In this document: positions 54,988-64,000 of the stretch, one piece after another | Numbering within the stretch: position 1 is the stretch's first letter | Layout of the letters: each line of letters opens with the position of its first letter | From: an uncultured Bacteroidia bacterium | Lineage (GTDB): Bacteria; Bacteroidota; Bacteroidia; Bacteroidales; F082 | Length of the DNA: 64,000 nucleotides | Direction of reading: 5' to 3' | NCBI GenBank assembly: GCA_902799345.1 | Contig: CADBZW010000003.1 | Coordinates: 1 to 64,000, forward strand | Notes under the pieces: generated by a model | Told to the model about the DNA's origin: nothing | What the model saw: the letters and a program-made list of their open reading frames with translations, nothing else | Database searches by the model: none | Made by a program: the position numbers and the translations under genes

Positions 54988-55672
54988 TCAAAAATCACCC
55001 CCAAAACTATTATATAAAAGTAAAGTGTTTTTTATGTCAGATAGTTCTGTCTGATTAATATATCTTATATCATAGTATTGACTACCAATAAATTTTATTT
55101 CTGCTGTTTTAGCTTCTGATAAAGCATAAATCAATTCTTTATCAGCGATTGTCAATGCATTATCAAACCATTCCCAAATTTCATAATCATTATCTCGTTG
55201 CACATTTCTAGGGATAAATTCGTATGCTTTCCCCTTAATATAAAACTGCGCTTTTTCAATAAACAGCCAATCATCTGAATGATATTGAACCCTTAATCTC
55301 AGGGGACCATTTGTTCTCCCTTTAACTCCAAAATATAAATATATGGCATCTTCACTTGAACTTTTTGGTGCTGATTTAGGCACATACCAAGTCCATCCTT
55401 GTGGGTCAAACTTATCCTCATTGATGTTAAAGTGCGAAACAAGTTCACGAAAACCTGCGGTATCAAAAAAGATGTTTGTGTATGAGTATGTATTCTCTTT
55501 CAAAGAAGAAGGGGCTTTTTTGATACTATCACTGTTATAATTTTTGTTAGATGCATTTCCCTTATTTGAACTATACAAGTTATCGTTTGTTTGAGACAAG
55601 GTGTTAGACTTGTTATAACATGAAGTAAGGGTTAATAGTGCTAAAAAAAACGACAAACCCAATCTTTTTCAT
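54988..55672 (-). pseudogene. Hypothetical lipoprotein with A8 tract in its signal sequence
   Basis: The long frame (MGLSFFLALLTLTSC from a TTG codon at 55662) lacks a good start. The ATG at 55672 is one frame away. If the A8 run at 55643-55650 were A7, the ATG frame would read MKKIGFVVFLALLTLTSC, a normal lipoprotein signal with lipidated Cys, joined to the remaining protein (227 residues). The mature part is acidic with Trp/Tyr-rich strands; family unknown. It may be phase variable or reflect a homopolymer error. AT-rich compared with its neighbours. Confidence 0.65.
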
Positions 55673-56271
55673 TTTCTTGTGATTTTAATTGTTATTACTT
55701 GTTTGATTGACTAGTTCCTATTTCCAAACAAGCACAAAAAAAGCGTGAAACTTCCTTGTTTCCAGCTCTACATAGGTGTTTGGCGTAACCTGATTCACAC
55801 AAGAAATAAGTCCATCTCACGCTACGCGCGAGCATTTAGACTAAAACTTTGTGAATCTTCGTGTAAAAATCGCCAAATCTTTAGTAGAGAAGAATTCAGT
55901 TTTTAATGCTGTTATTTATGTCGTTTCATTTCACGCAATTCTGCGCTTTTATTGCATATTTGTTCGTTTTTATGGGGTTACTATTTGTGTTTTATTGGGG
56001 CAAAAGTACACAATTTTTCGAAAGTACAAGGGATTTGGTGCGTTTTTTCGTCAGTTATCGATACTGCCGTCACTTTGTCTCGAAAATCCGGATTACTACA
56101 GCGTTATTAGAAATAACATGAACTCCTTCGCCACCATTGGTTCTAAGACAGATAGATTTACGACAAATGGGATTATCGACAGTTTTCGGTCTTCGATTAA
56201 TAAAAATACAGCCCACTGACACACAATTATATATACATATTTTTACAGAATTTACAACTAATTTTTAATAC
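55673..56271. other. AT-rich spacer without a convincing gene
   Basis: An open frame at 55851-56219 has no ribosome-binding site and unusual composition. A minus-strand TACTTTTG box is at 56001-56008, and a GC-rich patch CGCTACGCGCG at about 55819. A non-coding RNA is possible but not shown. Confidence 0.4.
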
Positions 56272-56306
56272 AATCGTTCCCAATTATCAATTTATGACTA
56301 TCTTTG
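56272..56306 (+). promoter_or_regulatory. Promoter of the Schlafen-like gene with box AATCGTTCCCAA
   Basis: The 12-mer AATCGTTCCCAA (56272-56283) lies 27 nt before -7 box TATCTTTG (56299-56306). The same 12-mer recurs at 58022-58033 before the UvrA-like gene. Confidence 0.5.
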
Positions 56307-56322
56307 CAGAAAAATCATACTC

Positions 56323-57984
56323 ATGAGCACACTGCAAGAATTGCCATCATTACGGGAAAAAGAAGACCACATTGAGTTTAAGGAAGCAACGCATAATTAC
56401 CCCTTTGCCGGCGGTCAGCACACCGACCCAAGAGACAGAAGACGTTGTGTATTAGGCTACATCGTCGCTTTGGCTAATGAACGAGGTGGCAGGCTTGTGT
56501 TAGGCATGACCGACAACATTCCCCATAAAGTAGTTGGGAGTGATTTTGCGGCAGGTGAAACAGGGGCTTTGGAAGATGAAATTTATAAAAGGTTACATAT
56601 CAGGATAAGGACCGAAGAACTATATGACGAGACACAAAAACGCGTGTTGGTCATCAATGTGCCATCGCGTCCCATCGGCAAAGCACTCCGTTTCGAGGGC
56701 GTCCCGTTGATGCGCATTGGCGACAGTCTTAGGGAAATGGACGATGCGGAATATTTTGCCATCATCTCAGAGCAGTCACCTGATTTTTCAGCAACCATCT
56801 GCGAAGGGCTGACCATCAACAACCTTTCTGAAACGGCGATTGCCAATTTGCGGCACCGCATTTACCAAAAGCAAAACAATCCAAACATACTGACTTTACC
56901 TGACGGGCAACTACTCTCCGATTTGGATTTAATGAATGCAGAGGGTAAATTGACTTACGCAGCATTAATACTGTTGGGAAAAAGCGAAATTATCAACCAA
57001 TATTTGCCACAAAACAATATCGTGATAGAATATCGGGCCAACCACACACAAATCCGGCATAGCGCGAGGCAAGAGTTCAAAGAACCGCTTGTCCTAACTA
57101 TCGACAAGGTTTGGAGCTATCTCAACCAACCTGCAAGCAATCCAATGCAACACATTGAACTAATGCCCCAAATACTTGACATTCCATCGTTCAACAGCGA
57201 AACCATTCGCGAAGCCGTACTAAATGCAATGATTCACAGGAGTTTTCAAATGAGTGGCGACATTTTCATCAGACAATATCCAGATGAGATAACGATTTCC
57301 AATTCAGGAGGGTTCCCTTACGGCGTGAATTTAGATAACTTACTGACCGTCAACAGTTCGCCACGCAGCAGGCTTTTGACAGAAGTTATCGAAAAAACCG
57401 GTCTGATAGAACGTTCAGGACAAGGGGTCGACATCATGTTCCGCAACTGCCTGATGGAAGGAAAAGCCTTGCCCGATTACTCGGCTTCCGATGATTATCA
57501 AGTGCAACTTTCAATAAGTGCCACCGTCGTCATGCCATATTTGGCGTTGCTTTTCCGAGATTTCCAAAATTCAAAAGCGATTGACAAACAATTGAACGTG
57601 TTTGACATGCTTACTTTATATTCCATCGCTTGCCACAACGACACTTATTTCTATCCCAACAGCATTAAGAAACTGCTTGAAGAGGAGTTGATTATACCCG
57701 ATTCTTACTTTGAGTTTGTTTTGTCCGATGCCTACTTCAAGTATTATCCACCTGTGGCAAAGGGTGCTTTCAAGGCCAGTGACATACGCAAAGTGTATTA
57801 CATGATGCAGCACGGAGAAAGAACCAGCATGTCAGATTTTCAACAAGTTTTTGCCAACGACTATACCATAAAGCAAACACGAACTTTGGTTGACAAATTA
57901 GTCGAATACCAAGTCATTAGCAGGGAAGGAAAAGGGAAAGCCACCCATTACAAATGGCTAAAATCAAAAAACGGAGAAATATAG
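56323..57984 (+). CDS. Schlafen-like (AlbA_2) ATP-binding protein
   Basis: 553 residues. N-terminal AlbA_2/Schlafen-type domain (about 10-140): HIEFKEATHNY, LGYIVALANERGGRLVLGM and KRVLVINVPSR. An ATPase-like middle follows (about 270-390): EAVLNAMIHRSFQMSGDIFI, ISNSGGFPYGV, IERSGQGVDIMF. C-terminal winged helix (about 480-550). Such proteins are common in Bacteroidota accessory regions; some related proteins act in defence or tRNA cleavage. Function here is unknown. Confidence 0.85.
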   Translation: MSTLQELPSLREKEDHIEFKEATHNYPFAGGQHTDPRDRRRCVLGYIVALANERGGRLVLGMTDNIPHKVVGSDFAAGETGALEDEIYKRLHIRIRTEELYDETQKRVLVINVPSRPIGKALRFEGVPLMRIGDSLREMDDAEYFAIISEQSPDFSATICEGLTINNLSETAIANLRHRIYQKQNNPNILTLPDGQLLSDLDLMNAEGKLTYAALILLGKSEIINQYLPQNNIVIEYRANHTQIRHSARQEFKEPLVLTIDKVWSYLNQPASNPMQHIELMPQILDIPSFNSETIREAVLNAMIHRSFQMSGDIFIRQYPDEITISNSGGFPYGVNLDNLLTVNSSPRSRLLTEVIEKTGLIERSGQGVDIMFRNCLMEGKALPDYSASDDYQVQLSISATVVMPYLALLFRDFQNSKAIDKQLNVFDMLTLYSIACHNDTYFYPNSIKKLLEEELIIPDSYFEFVLSDAYFKYYPPVAKGAFKASDIRKVYYMMQHGERTSMSDFQQVFANDYTIKQTRTLVDKLVEYQVISREGKGKATHYKWLKSKNGEI

Positions 57985-58021
57985 CCCTCTGACAACCAAA
58001 AACTTATCCAATTTTCAGCCA

Positions 58022-58054
58022 AATCGTTCCCAACCATGATTTTTTTCAACCTTG
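58022..58054 (+). promoter_or_regulatory. Weak promoter of the UvrA-like gene with box AATCGTTCCCAA
   Basis: Same 12-mer as at 56272, with a poor -7 match (CAACCTTG) about 25 nt downstream. It lies 42 nt before the chosen start. Confidence 0.35.
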
Positions 58055-58074
58055 CAACCTATAAAAAAGTACTT

Positions 58075-60390
58075 ATGCCAGAAAACCATGATTTCATCTT
58101 AATCAAAGACGCGACCGAGAACAACCTGAAACACGTCACCGTCAAAATTCCGAAACGACAAATCACCGTGGTGACGGGCGTGTCGGGTTCGGGAAAGTCG
58201 TCGTTGGTGCTCGACACCATCGCTACCAAATCGCGCCGAGAGTTGAATGACACCTTCCCTTCGTTCACGCAACAATATTTACCCAAATACGGACGTCCGC
58301 ATGTCGGCGATATTGAGAATCTGCCCATTGCTATCGTCATTGAACAGCGCAAGCCTACTTCCAATTCACGTTCTACGGTAGGCACTTACACTGATATATA
58401 TGCCTTGTTGCGTCTGTTGTTCTCACGCATCGGGCAGCCTTTCGTGGGTTATTCCGATGCCTTCTCGTTCAACCATCCATCAGGGAGTTGTCCACGCTGC
58501 GCGGGTTTGGGCGAAATCCGTGAGTTGGACATCCATAAGCTTGTCGACTTCGACAAGTCGCTCAACGACGAGGACACCATCCACTACATCGCCTTCGGCA
58601 AAGGCGGCTGGCGTTGGATCCGTTACGCCCACAGCGGCCTCTTCGACTTGGACAAGAAAATCAAAGACTATTCGCCCGAGGAACTCGATCTATTCCTCAA
58701 TTCACCACAAATCAAGCTGAAAAACCCGCCGTCAAACTGGCCGAAAAGCGCCAAATACGAAGGTCTCATCCCGCGCATGTACCGCAGCATCATCAATTCG
58801 GAGGAAGGCCTGCTCCACGCAGCGGTGCTCAACCCCATGCTGACCATGGGCACCTGTCCCGACTGCGGCGGCACCCGCCTCAACGAGAAGATACGCTCCT
58901 GCAAGATCAATGGCATCAACATAGCAGAGGTGACCGCCATGAGCATCGCCGACTGCCGCCAATGGATGGAGACTATCGACAATCCCCTTGCCGAGGACAT
59001 CAAGCACGCCACCATTGAACGTTTGGCCGCTTTGGAAGAAATCGGACTTGGCTACCTCACCCTCGACCGTGCCATCGGCACGCTCTCGGGCGGCGAGGCG
59101 CAACGCTGCAAGATTGCCAAATACATCAACTCTCCCCTCTCCGATGTGATGTACATCCTCGACGAGCCGAGTGTGGGTCTGCACAACCACGACATCCTAC
59201 TCATGCAGAAGTCGGTGCAGAAGCTGAAAAACCATGGCAACACCGTCATCCTCGTCGAGCACCACAAGGACATGATCAAAATCGCCGACCACATCATCGA
59301 CATGGGACCTGGCGCAGGCATGAAAGGTGGCGAAATCGTCTTCGAAGGAAGCTACAATGAACTATTGCACAGCCCAACCCTCACTGGCACTTCGCTCAGC
59401 GCAACCAGTTCCATTAAGGAACAAGTTCGTCAACCCAAGTCTTTTTTCCACCTTGAAAACGCCACCTTGCATAACATCAAAAACCTGACAGTGGATTTGC
59501 CCTTGGGCGTGATGTGCGGCATTGCGGGCGTGGCCGGTTCGGGCAAAAGCTCGTTGATGGAGTGTTTTGTCAAGGCTGTTGAATCGTTGAATGTTGAATC
59601 GTTGAACTGTTGTCACGACAACAACCCAACAATTCAACCATCAGACATCGTCTACATCAGCCAGAAGAGCATCGGCATCAGTCTGCGCTCCACCCCTGCC
59701 ACCTATCTCGATGTGGCCGACGACATCCGCAAACTCTTCGCCAAGACCAACAAAACCAAGGCCGACCTGTTCTCCTTCAACGGCAAGGGCGGCTGTCCCG
59801 TCTGTCAAGGCAAGGGCGTCATTGTCAGCGATATGGCCTTTATGGATGCCATCGAGACGACCTGCGAGGCTTGTGGCGGACTGCGTTACAGCAACGAAGT
59901 CTTATCTTATAAAGTCAACGGCATGAACATCGCCGAGGTGATGGACATGACCGCCAACAAAGCCTCAGAAGAGTTTGCCGGCACCGTCATCTCCGAGAAA
60001 CTGGAGCCTTTGCGCAAAGTCGGATTGGGCTACCTCCATTTGAACCAGTCGCTTTCGACCCTCTCGGGCGGCGAGTTACAGCGCATCAAGTTGGCCTCAT
60101 ACCTCCGCGACGCGGGTAAAATCTTCATCATGGACGAGCCTTCCGACGGCCTCCACCTCAACGACATCAAGCGCATCCTGGACCTCTTCGACACCATGGT
60201 CGAGGCGGGCAACACCATCTTCCTCATCGAGCACAACTTAGAGATGCTGAAGCAATGCGACTACTTGATAGAACTCGGTCCTGGGGGCGGCGCTATGGGC
60301 GGCAAGGTCATTTTTACGGGCACACCGAAAGCGATGTTGGATTGCAAAGAGTCGGTCACCAGACCTTATTTAGCAAGTACAAACAGGTGA
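58075..60390 (+). CDS. UvrA-like ABC ATPase (short UvrA paralogue)
   Basis: 771 residues from MPENHDFILIKDATENNLKH; about 170 shorter than standard UvrA (about 940). Two ATPase halves: Walker A GVSGSGKSS (from Gly35) and GVAGSGKSS (from Gly485), signatures LSGGEAQR and LSGGELQR, and two zinc sites CPRC...CPDC and CPVC...CEAC. The layout fits the UvrA2-type paralogues, which lack part of the UvrB-binding region and are linked to drug or damage tolerance rather than general repair. Start chosen from the family's N-terminus. Confidence 0.87.
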   Translation: MPENHDFILIKDATENNLKHVTVKIPKRQITVVTGVSGSGKSSLVLDTIATKSRRELNDTFPSFTQQYLPKYGRPHVGDIENLPIAIVIEQRKPTSNSRSTVGTYTDIYALLRLLFSRIGQPFVGYSDAFSFNHPSGSCPRCAGLGEIRELDIHKLVDFDKSLNDEDTIHYIAFGKGGWRWIRYAHSGLFDLDKKIKDYSPEELDLFLNSPQIKLKNPPSNWPKSAKYEGLIPRMYRSIINSEEGLLHAAVLNPMLTMGTCPDCGGTRLNEKIRSCKINGINIAEVTAMSIADCRQWMETIDNPLAEDIKHATIERLAALEEIGLGYLTLDRAIGTLSGGEAQRCKIAKYINSPLSDVMYILDEPSVGLHNHDILLMQKSVQKLKNHGNTVILVEHHKDMIKIADHIIDMGPGAGMKGGEIVFEGSYNELLHSPTLTGTSLSATSSIKEQVRQPKSFFHLENATLHNIKNLTVDLPLGVMCGIAGVAGSGKSSLMECFVKAVESLNVESLNCCHDNNPTIQPSDIVYISQKSIGISLRSTPATYLDVADDIRKLFAKTNKTKADLFSFNGKGGCPVCQGKGVIVSDMAFMDAIETTCEACGGLRYSNEVLSYKVNGMNIAEVMDMTANKASEEFAGTVISEKLEPLRKVGLGYLHLNQSLSTLSGGELQRIKLASYLRDAGKIFIMDEPSDGLHLNDIKRILDLFDTMVEAGNTIFLIEHNLEMLKQCDYLIELGPGGGAMGGKVIFTGTPKAMLDCKESVTRPYLASTNR

Positions 60391-60530
60391 GTCAAACCCA
60401 TCTATGAGAAAACAATACCATCTATAACGGCTGGTAATCCAAGAACTTGCGAGTTTGCAAAATTTCCGTTTTGCGTATCAATTGCACTTTTTTTCAATTA
60501 ATATACAAACATATATAAAAGAAAAAAATG

Positions 60531-60538
60531 TAGTTTTG
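60531..60538 (+). promoter_or_regulatory. -7 box TAGTTTTG
   Basis: Exact TAnnTTTG, 37 nt before the next ATG (60576). The preceding 140 nt hold only AT-rich sequence. Confidence 0.55.
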
Positions 60539-60575
60539 TCGTTTCAATTTCAATTAAAACCAAAACTACATCAAA

Positions 60576-61058
60576 ATGAGACAATTATTCCAACGTGGGC
60601 TGTTGCTCGTGACACTGCTTTTTGGGGTTGTGTTCAGCATCACAGCGCAATCTACACAAATGATTGTAACCTTGAACGATGGTACGGAGAAAAGCTTCAC
60701 CATGGCTGAAAACGACCGTGTTTATTTTGAAAACAACACCTCGCTCATCGTTGAACAAGGAACTGCAACAGACGTGATTCCGCTGGCCGACATCCGCAAA
60801 ATCAGCTGTTCGGAAGTATTGGGCAGCCAATCCGAAAACGCGATGGCCAATGTCAGCCTCACCCCTAACCCTGTGCATGACGTCATGATGCTCCACAACC
60901 TCAATGGCGTGGAGACAGTCAGCATCTACTCCATCGACGGGCGACTGATGAAGACCTTAGAAACCTCTGGAGAGGAATTCATCAACACCGAAGACCTTGC
61001 CCGAGGCTTGTATTTAGTAAGAACGAAGTCCTGTGTCCTTAAAATGATAAAGCTATGA
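60576..61058 (+). CDS. Small secreted protein with T9SS type A sorting domain
   Basis: 160 residues. Signal peptide 1-25 (ending ITA-Q). A small beta domain (about 26-85), then a sorting domain: VSLTPNPVHDVMMLHN, VSIYSIDGRLMKTL and LARGLYLVRTKSCVLKMIKL. Predicted export through T9SS. It overlaps the next gene by 4 nt; the two surface proteins are likely made together. Confidence 0.8.
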   Translation: MRQLFQRGLLLVTLLFGVVFSITAQSTQMIVTLNDGTEKSFTMAENDRVYFENNTSLIVEQGTATDVIPLADIRKISCSEVLGSQSENAMANVSLTPNPVHDVMMLHNLNGVETVSIYSIDGRLMKTLETSGEEFINTEDLARGLYLVRTKSCVLKMIKL

Positions 61059-64000
61059 GAAAACTGTTTTTGTTTTTCACGCTGGCCTTATGCTGCATAG
61101 GGCTTGAGGCGCAGAACTACCATATCCGTCTGCACAATTCGTCGACGGTCATCTACAACCGTGACGTCAATGTCATCGAAGAGATCCATTTCCAAGGCAA
61201 CAACCCGGCAAGGATGCTCATCAACGATGAGGCGGGAACCTATTCCTTCCCCATCACCTCGTTCGACAGCATCACTTTTTATGTCGACCAAGTAACGCCG
61301 CCGACGCAGGGCAACGACTATATGACCATCTGCGACAGCGAGTTGCCTTACACCTGGCAGGGCGTGACCTTTACCGAAGGCGGCACGCAAGTGGTGACGC
61401 TCCAGACGCCCCAAGGCGCCGATTCGCTAGTATCATTGCACCTGACTGTATATCCTACACAATACAGTGATGACTACATGTCGGTTTGCGAAAGCGAGTT
61501 GCCCTATGTTTGGCAAGGACTGACCTTCACCGAAGCTGGAGTAAAGCCCATCGTGCTACAGTCAGCACAAGGTTGCGATTCCATCGTCACACTTCATCTT
61601 TCGGTGTATCCGACAGAGACAAGCGACGATTACCTGACAGTGACTCAAAGCCAGTTGCCTTATGTTTGGCAAGGTGTGACTTTCACGGAAGAAGGCACAC
61701 AAACCATCACGTTGCAAACCATACACGGCTGTGACTCCATCGTCAACCTGCATCTGACGGTGGGGGCCGAGCCCGTGGGCGACACCGTATATATTACATA
61801 CAACGGCAACAACGTAAACGTCATCAACCCGTTTGCCAGCAGCGGCGTGACGGTGACCAACAACAACGCCGACGTCACGGTGAACGCCACCAGAGCCAAT
61901 GTGCCTTACGTCGTCTCTGGCACTTCTTCCAACGGCTCGCTGACCTTCAACAGCAGCAATTCGTTCTTCATGGCTTTGAGCAGCCTCTCCCTGACCAGCG
62001 GCAGCACCGCGGCCATCAACATCGCCAGCGCTGTCGCCGTCACCATGCAGCTCAGAGGTAGCTCAGCGATAGCCGACAACGCCAACAGCGCAGTGAACGG
62101 AGCCATCTATGCCGCAGGAGCCCTCACCGTCAACGGCAGTGGCACCCTGCAAGTCACGGGCAACGCCAAGCACGGCATCCTTGTGGAAGGCGTCATGACG
62201 GTCAACTCGGGCACCATCAACATCCCCAGCACCGACAGCGACGGCATCCACGGCAGCAGCAACCTGGTTTGGAACAATGGTACACTCAATATCGAGGCCC
62301 CTGGCTCCGACGGCCTCGACTTCACGGGAACCGTCACCATCGCCAACGGCAACCTGACCATCAACACCACGACGCTCAGCCAAAGAAGCATCAAGGTGAC
62401 AGGGGCGTTCTCCATGACTGGAGGCACACTCCATATCAACATCAACGGCGACGACTGCAAGGGCATCAAAGGTGCCGACAACATCAGCATCAGCGGCGGC
62501 ACGGTAGGTGTGCAAATCTCCGGCACAGGCTCGCACGGCATCTCTTCCGACACCGACGTCATCGTTAGCGGCAATGCCGACATCACCGTAGTGTCCTCAT
62601 CGCAAGACGGCAAGTGCATCAAGAGCGATGGTTCAGTACACATCAACGGCGGCACCATGCATCTCACCCACTCGGCCAACGCCTCCAAGGGCATCTCGGC
62701 CACGGGCGACGTGGTCGTCACTGGCGGCGACATCACCATCACCGCTTCGGGCAGCTTGCTCACGGAAGTAGTCGAGGGGCAAACCGTCACCTCTTATTGC
62801 ACCGCTGTCAAGAGCGACGCCAACATCTACATCTCTGGAGGCACCTCCCACATCACGCTGCCCACGTCCAACCAAAGCGGCAAGGGCATCAGCGCCAATG
62901 AGGCCATCGCCATCAGCGGTGGCACGCACACCCTGAGCGTCAGCGGCAACGACTCCAACGGCATCTCATCCGACACCAACGTCACCGTCAGCGGCACCGC
63001 CGACATCACCATCACCTCTTCGGCGTTGGACGGCAAGGGCATCAAGAGCGACGGCACGCTGAATGTCACTGGCGGCTCCATCAACATCACCCATTCGGGC
63101 AACACGTCGAAAGGCCTCTCTGCCGACGGCGACATCAACATCAGCGGCGGCACCATCGTCATCAACTCGAACGGCACCACCGTCGTCACCAACTACGACC
63201 CGTCGTATTGCACGGCCATCAAAGGAGACGCCAACGTGAACATCAGCGGTGGCAACATCACCATCACGCTCCCGACTGCCAACAAGGGCGGCAAGGGCAT
63301 CAAGTGTGCCGGCAACATGACCATCAGCGGCAACAACACCATCAACATCGACACCCACGGCGACGGCGCCACCTACACGGCCTCGTCGGGGACCGACACT
63401 TATTCCAGCAGTTGCCTTCGCGCCGAGGGCAACATGGAAATCCTGAACGGCAACATCACGCTCACCAGCACTGGCAAAGGCGGCAAGGGCATCAAGGTAG
63501 GCACCAAGACCGCCACGGGTAGCGGATGGGGAGGCACCACTTATACCTACTCAGGCACCTACACGCAAGGAAGCAGCAACGGCACCGGTCCCACCCTGAC
63601 CATTTCAACAACTGGTTCACAGGTAGGCAGTTCGGGCGGTGGTGGCGGCTGGCCTCCAGGTGGCGGCGGTTCCTCGTCGGCAAGCGCTTCGGCAAAAGCC
63701 ATCAAGGTAGGCGGCCAAGTGACCATTTACGGTGGCACCACCACGGTAACGACTACACAAAGCGGCGCCGAAGGTTTGGAATCAAAGACGCAAATCAACT
63801 TTGAAGGCGGCCAGCATTACTTCCATTGCTATGACGACTGCATCAACTCGGCTGGCAAGATCTTCTTCAACGGTGGCATCACCGTTTGCTACGGCTACGG
63901 CAACGATGCCATCGACTCGAACGCTGGCACGGCAGGTGCCATCACCATTGGCAACGGCGTCGTTTTCTCCTATACGACCAAAGGCAGCCCTGAGGAAGGC
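61055..64000 (+). CDS. Large secreted beta-helix, carbohydrate-binding-domain-type surface protein (3' partial)
   Basis: Open from the ATG at 61055 to the window edge (982 codons, no stop). Signal peptide MRKLFLFFTLALCCIGLEA-Q. Three tandem repeats of about 52 residues, each with LPYxWQGxTFTExG and a GxDSxVxLHL ending (about 90-250). From about 280, repeated strands of the form GIKSDG...ISGGT, typical of right-handed beta-helix domains and of the DUF4353 'carbohydrate-binding' group. A Gly/Ser linker (about 868-880) interrupts it. The gene's end, perhaps with a sorting domain, is outside the window. Confidence 0.85.
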   Translation, partial: MRKLFLFFTLALCCIGLEAQNYHIRLHNSSTVIYNRDVNVIEEIHFQGNNPARMLINDEAGTYSFPITSFDSITFYVDQVTPPTQGNDYMTICDSELPYTWQGVTFTEGGTQVVTLQTPQGADSLVSLHLTVYPTQYSDDYMSVCESELPYVWQGLTFTEAGVKPIVLQSAQGCDSIVTLHLSVYPTETSDDYLTVTQSQLPYVWQGVTFTEEGTQTITLQTIHGCDSIVNLHLTVGAEPVGDTVYITYNGNNVNVINPFASSGVTVTNNNADVTVNATRANVPYVVSGTSSNGSLTFNSSNSFFMALSSLSLTSGSTAAINIASAVAVTMQLRGSSAIADNANSAVNGAIYAAGALTVNGSGTLQVTGNAKHGILVEGVMTVNSGTINIPSTDSDGIHGSSNLVWNNGTLNIEAPGSDGLDFTGTVTIANGNLTINTTTLSQRSIKVTGAFSMTGGTLHININGDDCKGIKGADNISISGGTVGVQISGTGSHGISSDTDVIVSGNADITVVSSSQDGKCIKSDGSVHINGGTMHLTHSANASKGISATGDVVVTGGDITITASGSLLTEVVEGQTVTSYCTAVKSDANIYISGGTSHITLPTSNQSGKGISANEAIAISGGTHTLSVSGNDSNGISSDTNVTVSGTADITITSSALDGKGIKSDGTLNVTGGSINITHSGNTSKGLSADGDINISGGTIVINSNGTTVVTNYDPSYCTAIKGDANVNISGGNITITLPTANKGGKGIKCAGNMTISGNNTINIDTHGDGATYTASSGTDTYSSSCLRAEGNMEILNGNITLTSTGKGGKGIKVGTKTATGSGWGGTTYTYSGTYTQGSSNGTGPTLTISTTGSQVGSSGGGGGWPPGGGGSSSASASAKAIKVGGQVTIYGGTTTVTTTQSGAEGLESKTQINFEGGQHYFHCYDDCINSAGKIFFNGGITVCYGYGNDAIDSNAGTAGAITIGNGVVFSYTTKGSPEEG

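Noticed and set aside
55851-56219. 122-codon open frame in the AT-rich spacer
   Set aside because: No ribosome-binding site, odd composition, no recognisable motif.
58036-58074. Upstream start of the UvrA-like gene
   Set aside because: Adds a hydrophobic stretch not found in the family; the Met at 58075 fits the conserved N-terminus.

Overview
The window looks like a chromosomal segment of a member of the Bacteroidota, most likely order Bacteroidales. Evidence read from the sequence: many genes have the Bacteroidota -7 promoter box TAnnTTTG 20-60 nt upstream; several secreted proteins end in type IX secretion (T9SS) sorting domains; there is an L33-DUF4295-FtsY-RimO cluster, a DUF5723-type outer-membrane barrel, a fused formiminotransferase-cyclodeaminase and TonB-like proteins with a cytoplasmic cysteine domain. 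I saw no rRNA, tRNA, CRISPR array or prophage. Species cannot be named.

Layout. 0-2.6 kb: a Fic protein, a repeat-rich spacer and a DIP1984-family protein. 2.7-7.5 kb (minus): rimO, ftsY, a DUF4295 protein, rpmG and the histidine-degradation gene ftcD. 7.8-10.7 kb (minus): four tandem paralogues with an identical Cys-rich N-terminus and TonB-like C-termini. 11-15.9 kb (minus): radical-SAM activase, outer-membrane barrel, lipoprotein and hutI. 15.9-24.9 kb: thioredoxin-like protein, WbqC protein, HipAB-like pair, aspartyl-protease-like lipoprotein, PgpH, NlpC/P60 protein and proline-catabolic P5C dehydrogenase. 25-35.6 kb: three tandem gingipain-like (C25) secreted proteases, the first one broken. 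35.7-40.6 kb: aldolase, two small membrane proteins, purB and an ABC exporter.

40.6-58 kb is accessory in character. It holds psuG/psuK, a broken REP-associated transposase, a possible structured leader RNA with a 45-residue ORF, a triple zinc-ribbon protein, an AT-rich PD-(D/E)XK protein, a stand-alone FtsZ-type GTPase domain with a translationally coupled partner, a WYL regulator coupled to a DEDDh exonuclease, a DUF4143 ATPase with three tandem promoter-operator repeats, carbonic anhydrase, an amidohydrolase, an HTH-Fic protein with a palindromic operator, a lipoprotein with an A8 tract and a Schlafen-like protein. It is followed by a UvrA-like ATPase. The window closes with a small T9SS protein and a large beta-helix surface protein that runs off the end.

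Most notable: (i) the FtsZ-like/partner pair, one of three units delimited by a repeated hairpin-plus-promoter module; (ii) two copies of one operator-promoter, one driving HTH-Fic and one orphaned, each followed by a copy of the same small gene; (iii) REP-like repeats that enter reading frames, together with a transposase broken by an exact 8-bp duplication; (iv) a series of short deletions or frameshifts (P5CDH, purB, psuK, C25 copy 1, one TonB paralogue) that are either real gene decay or assembly error. All function calls come from reading the sequence; no database search was run.
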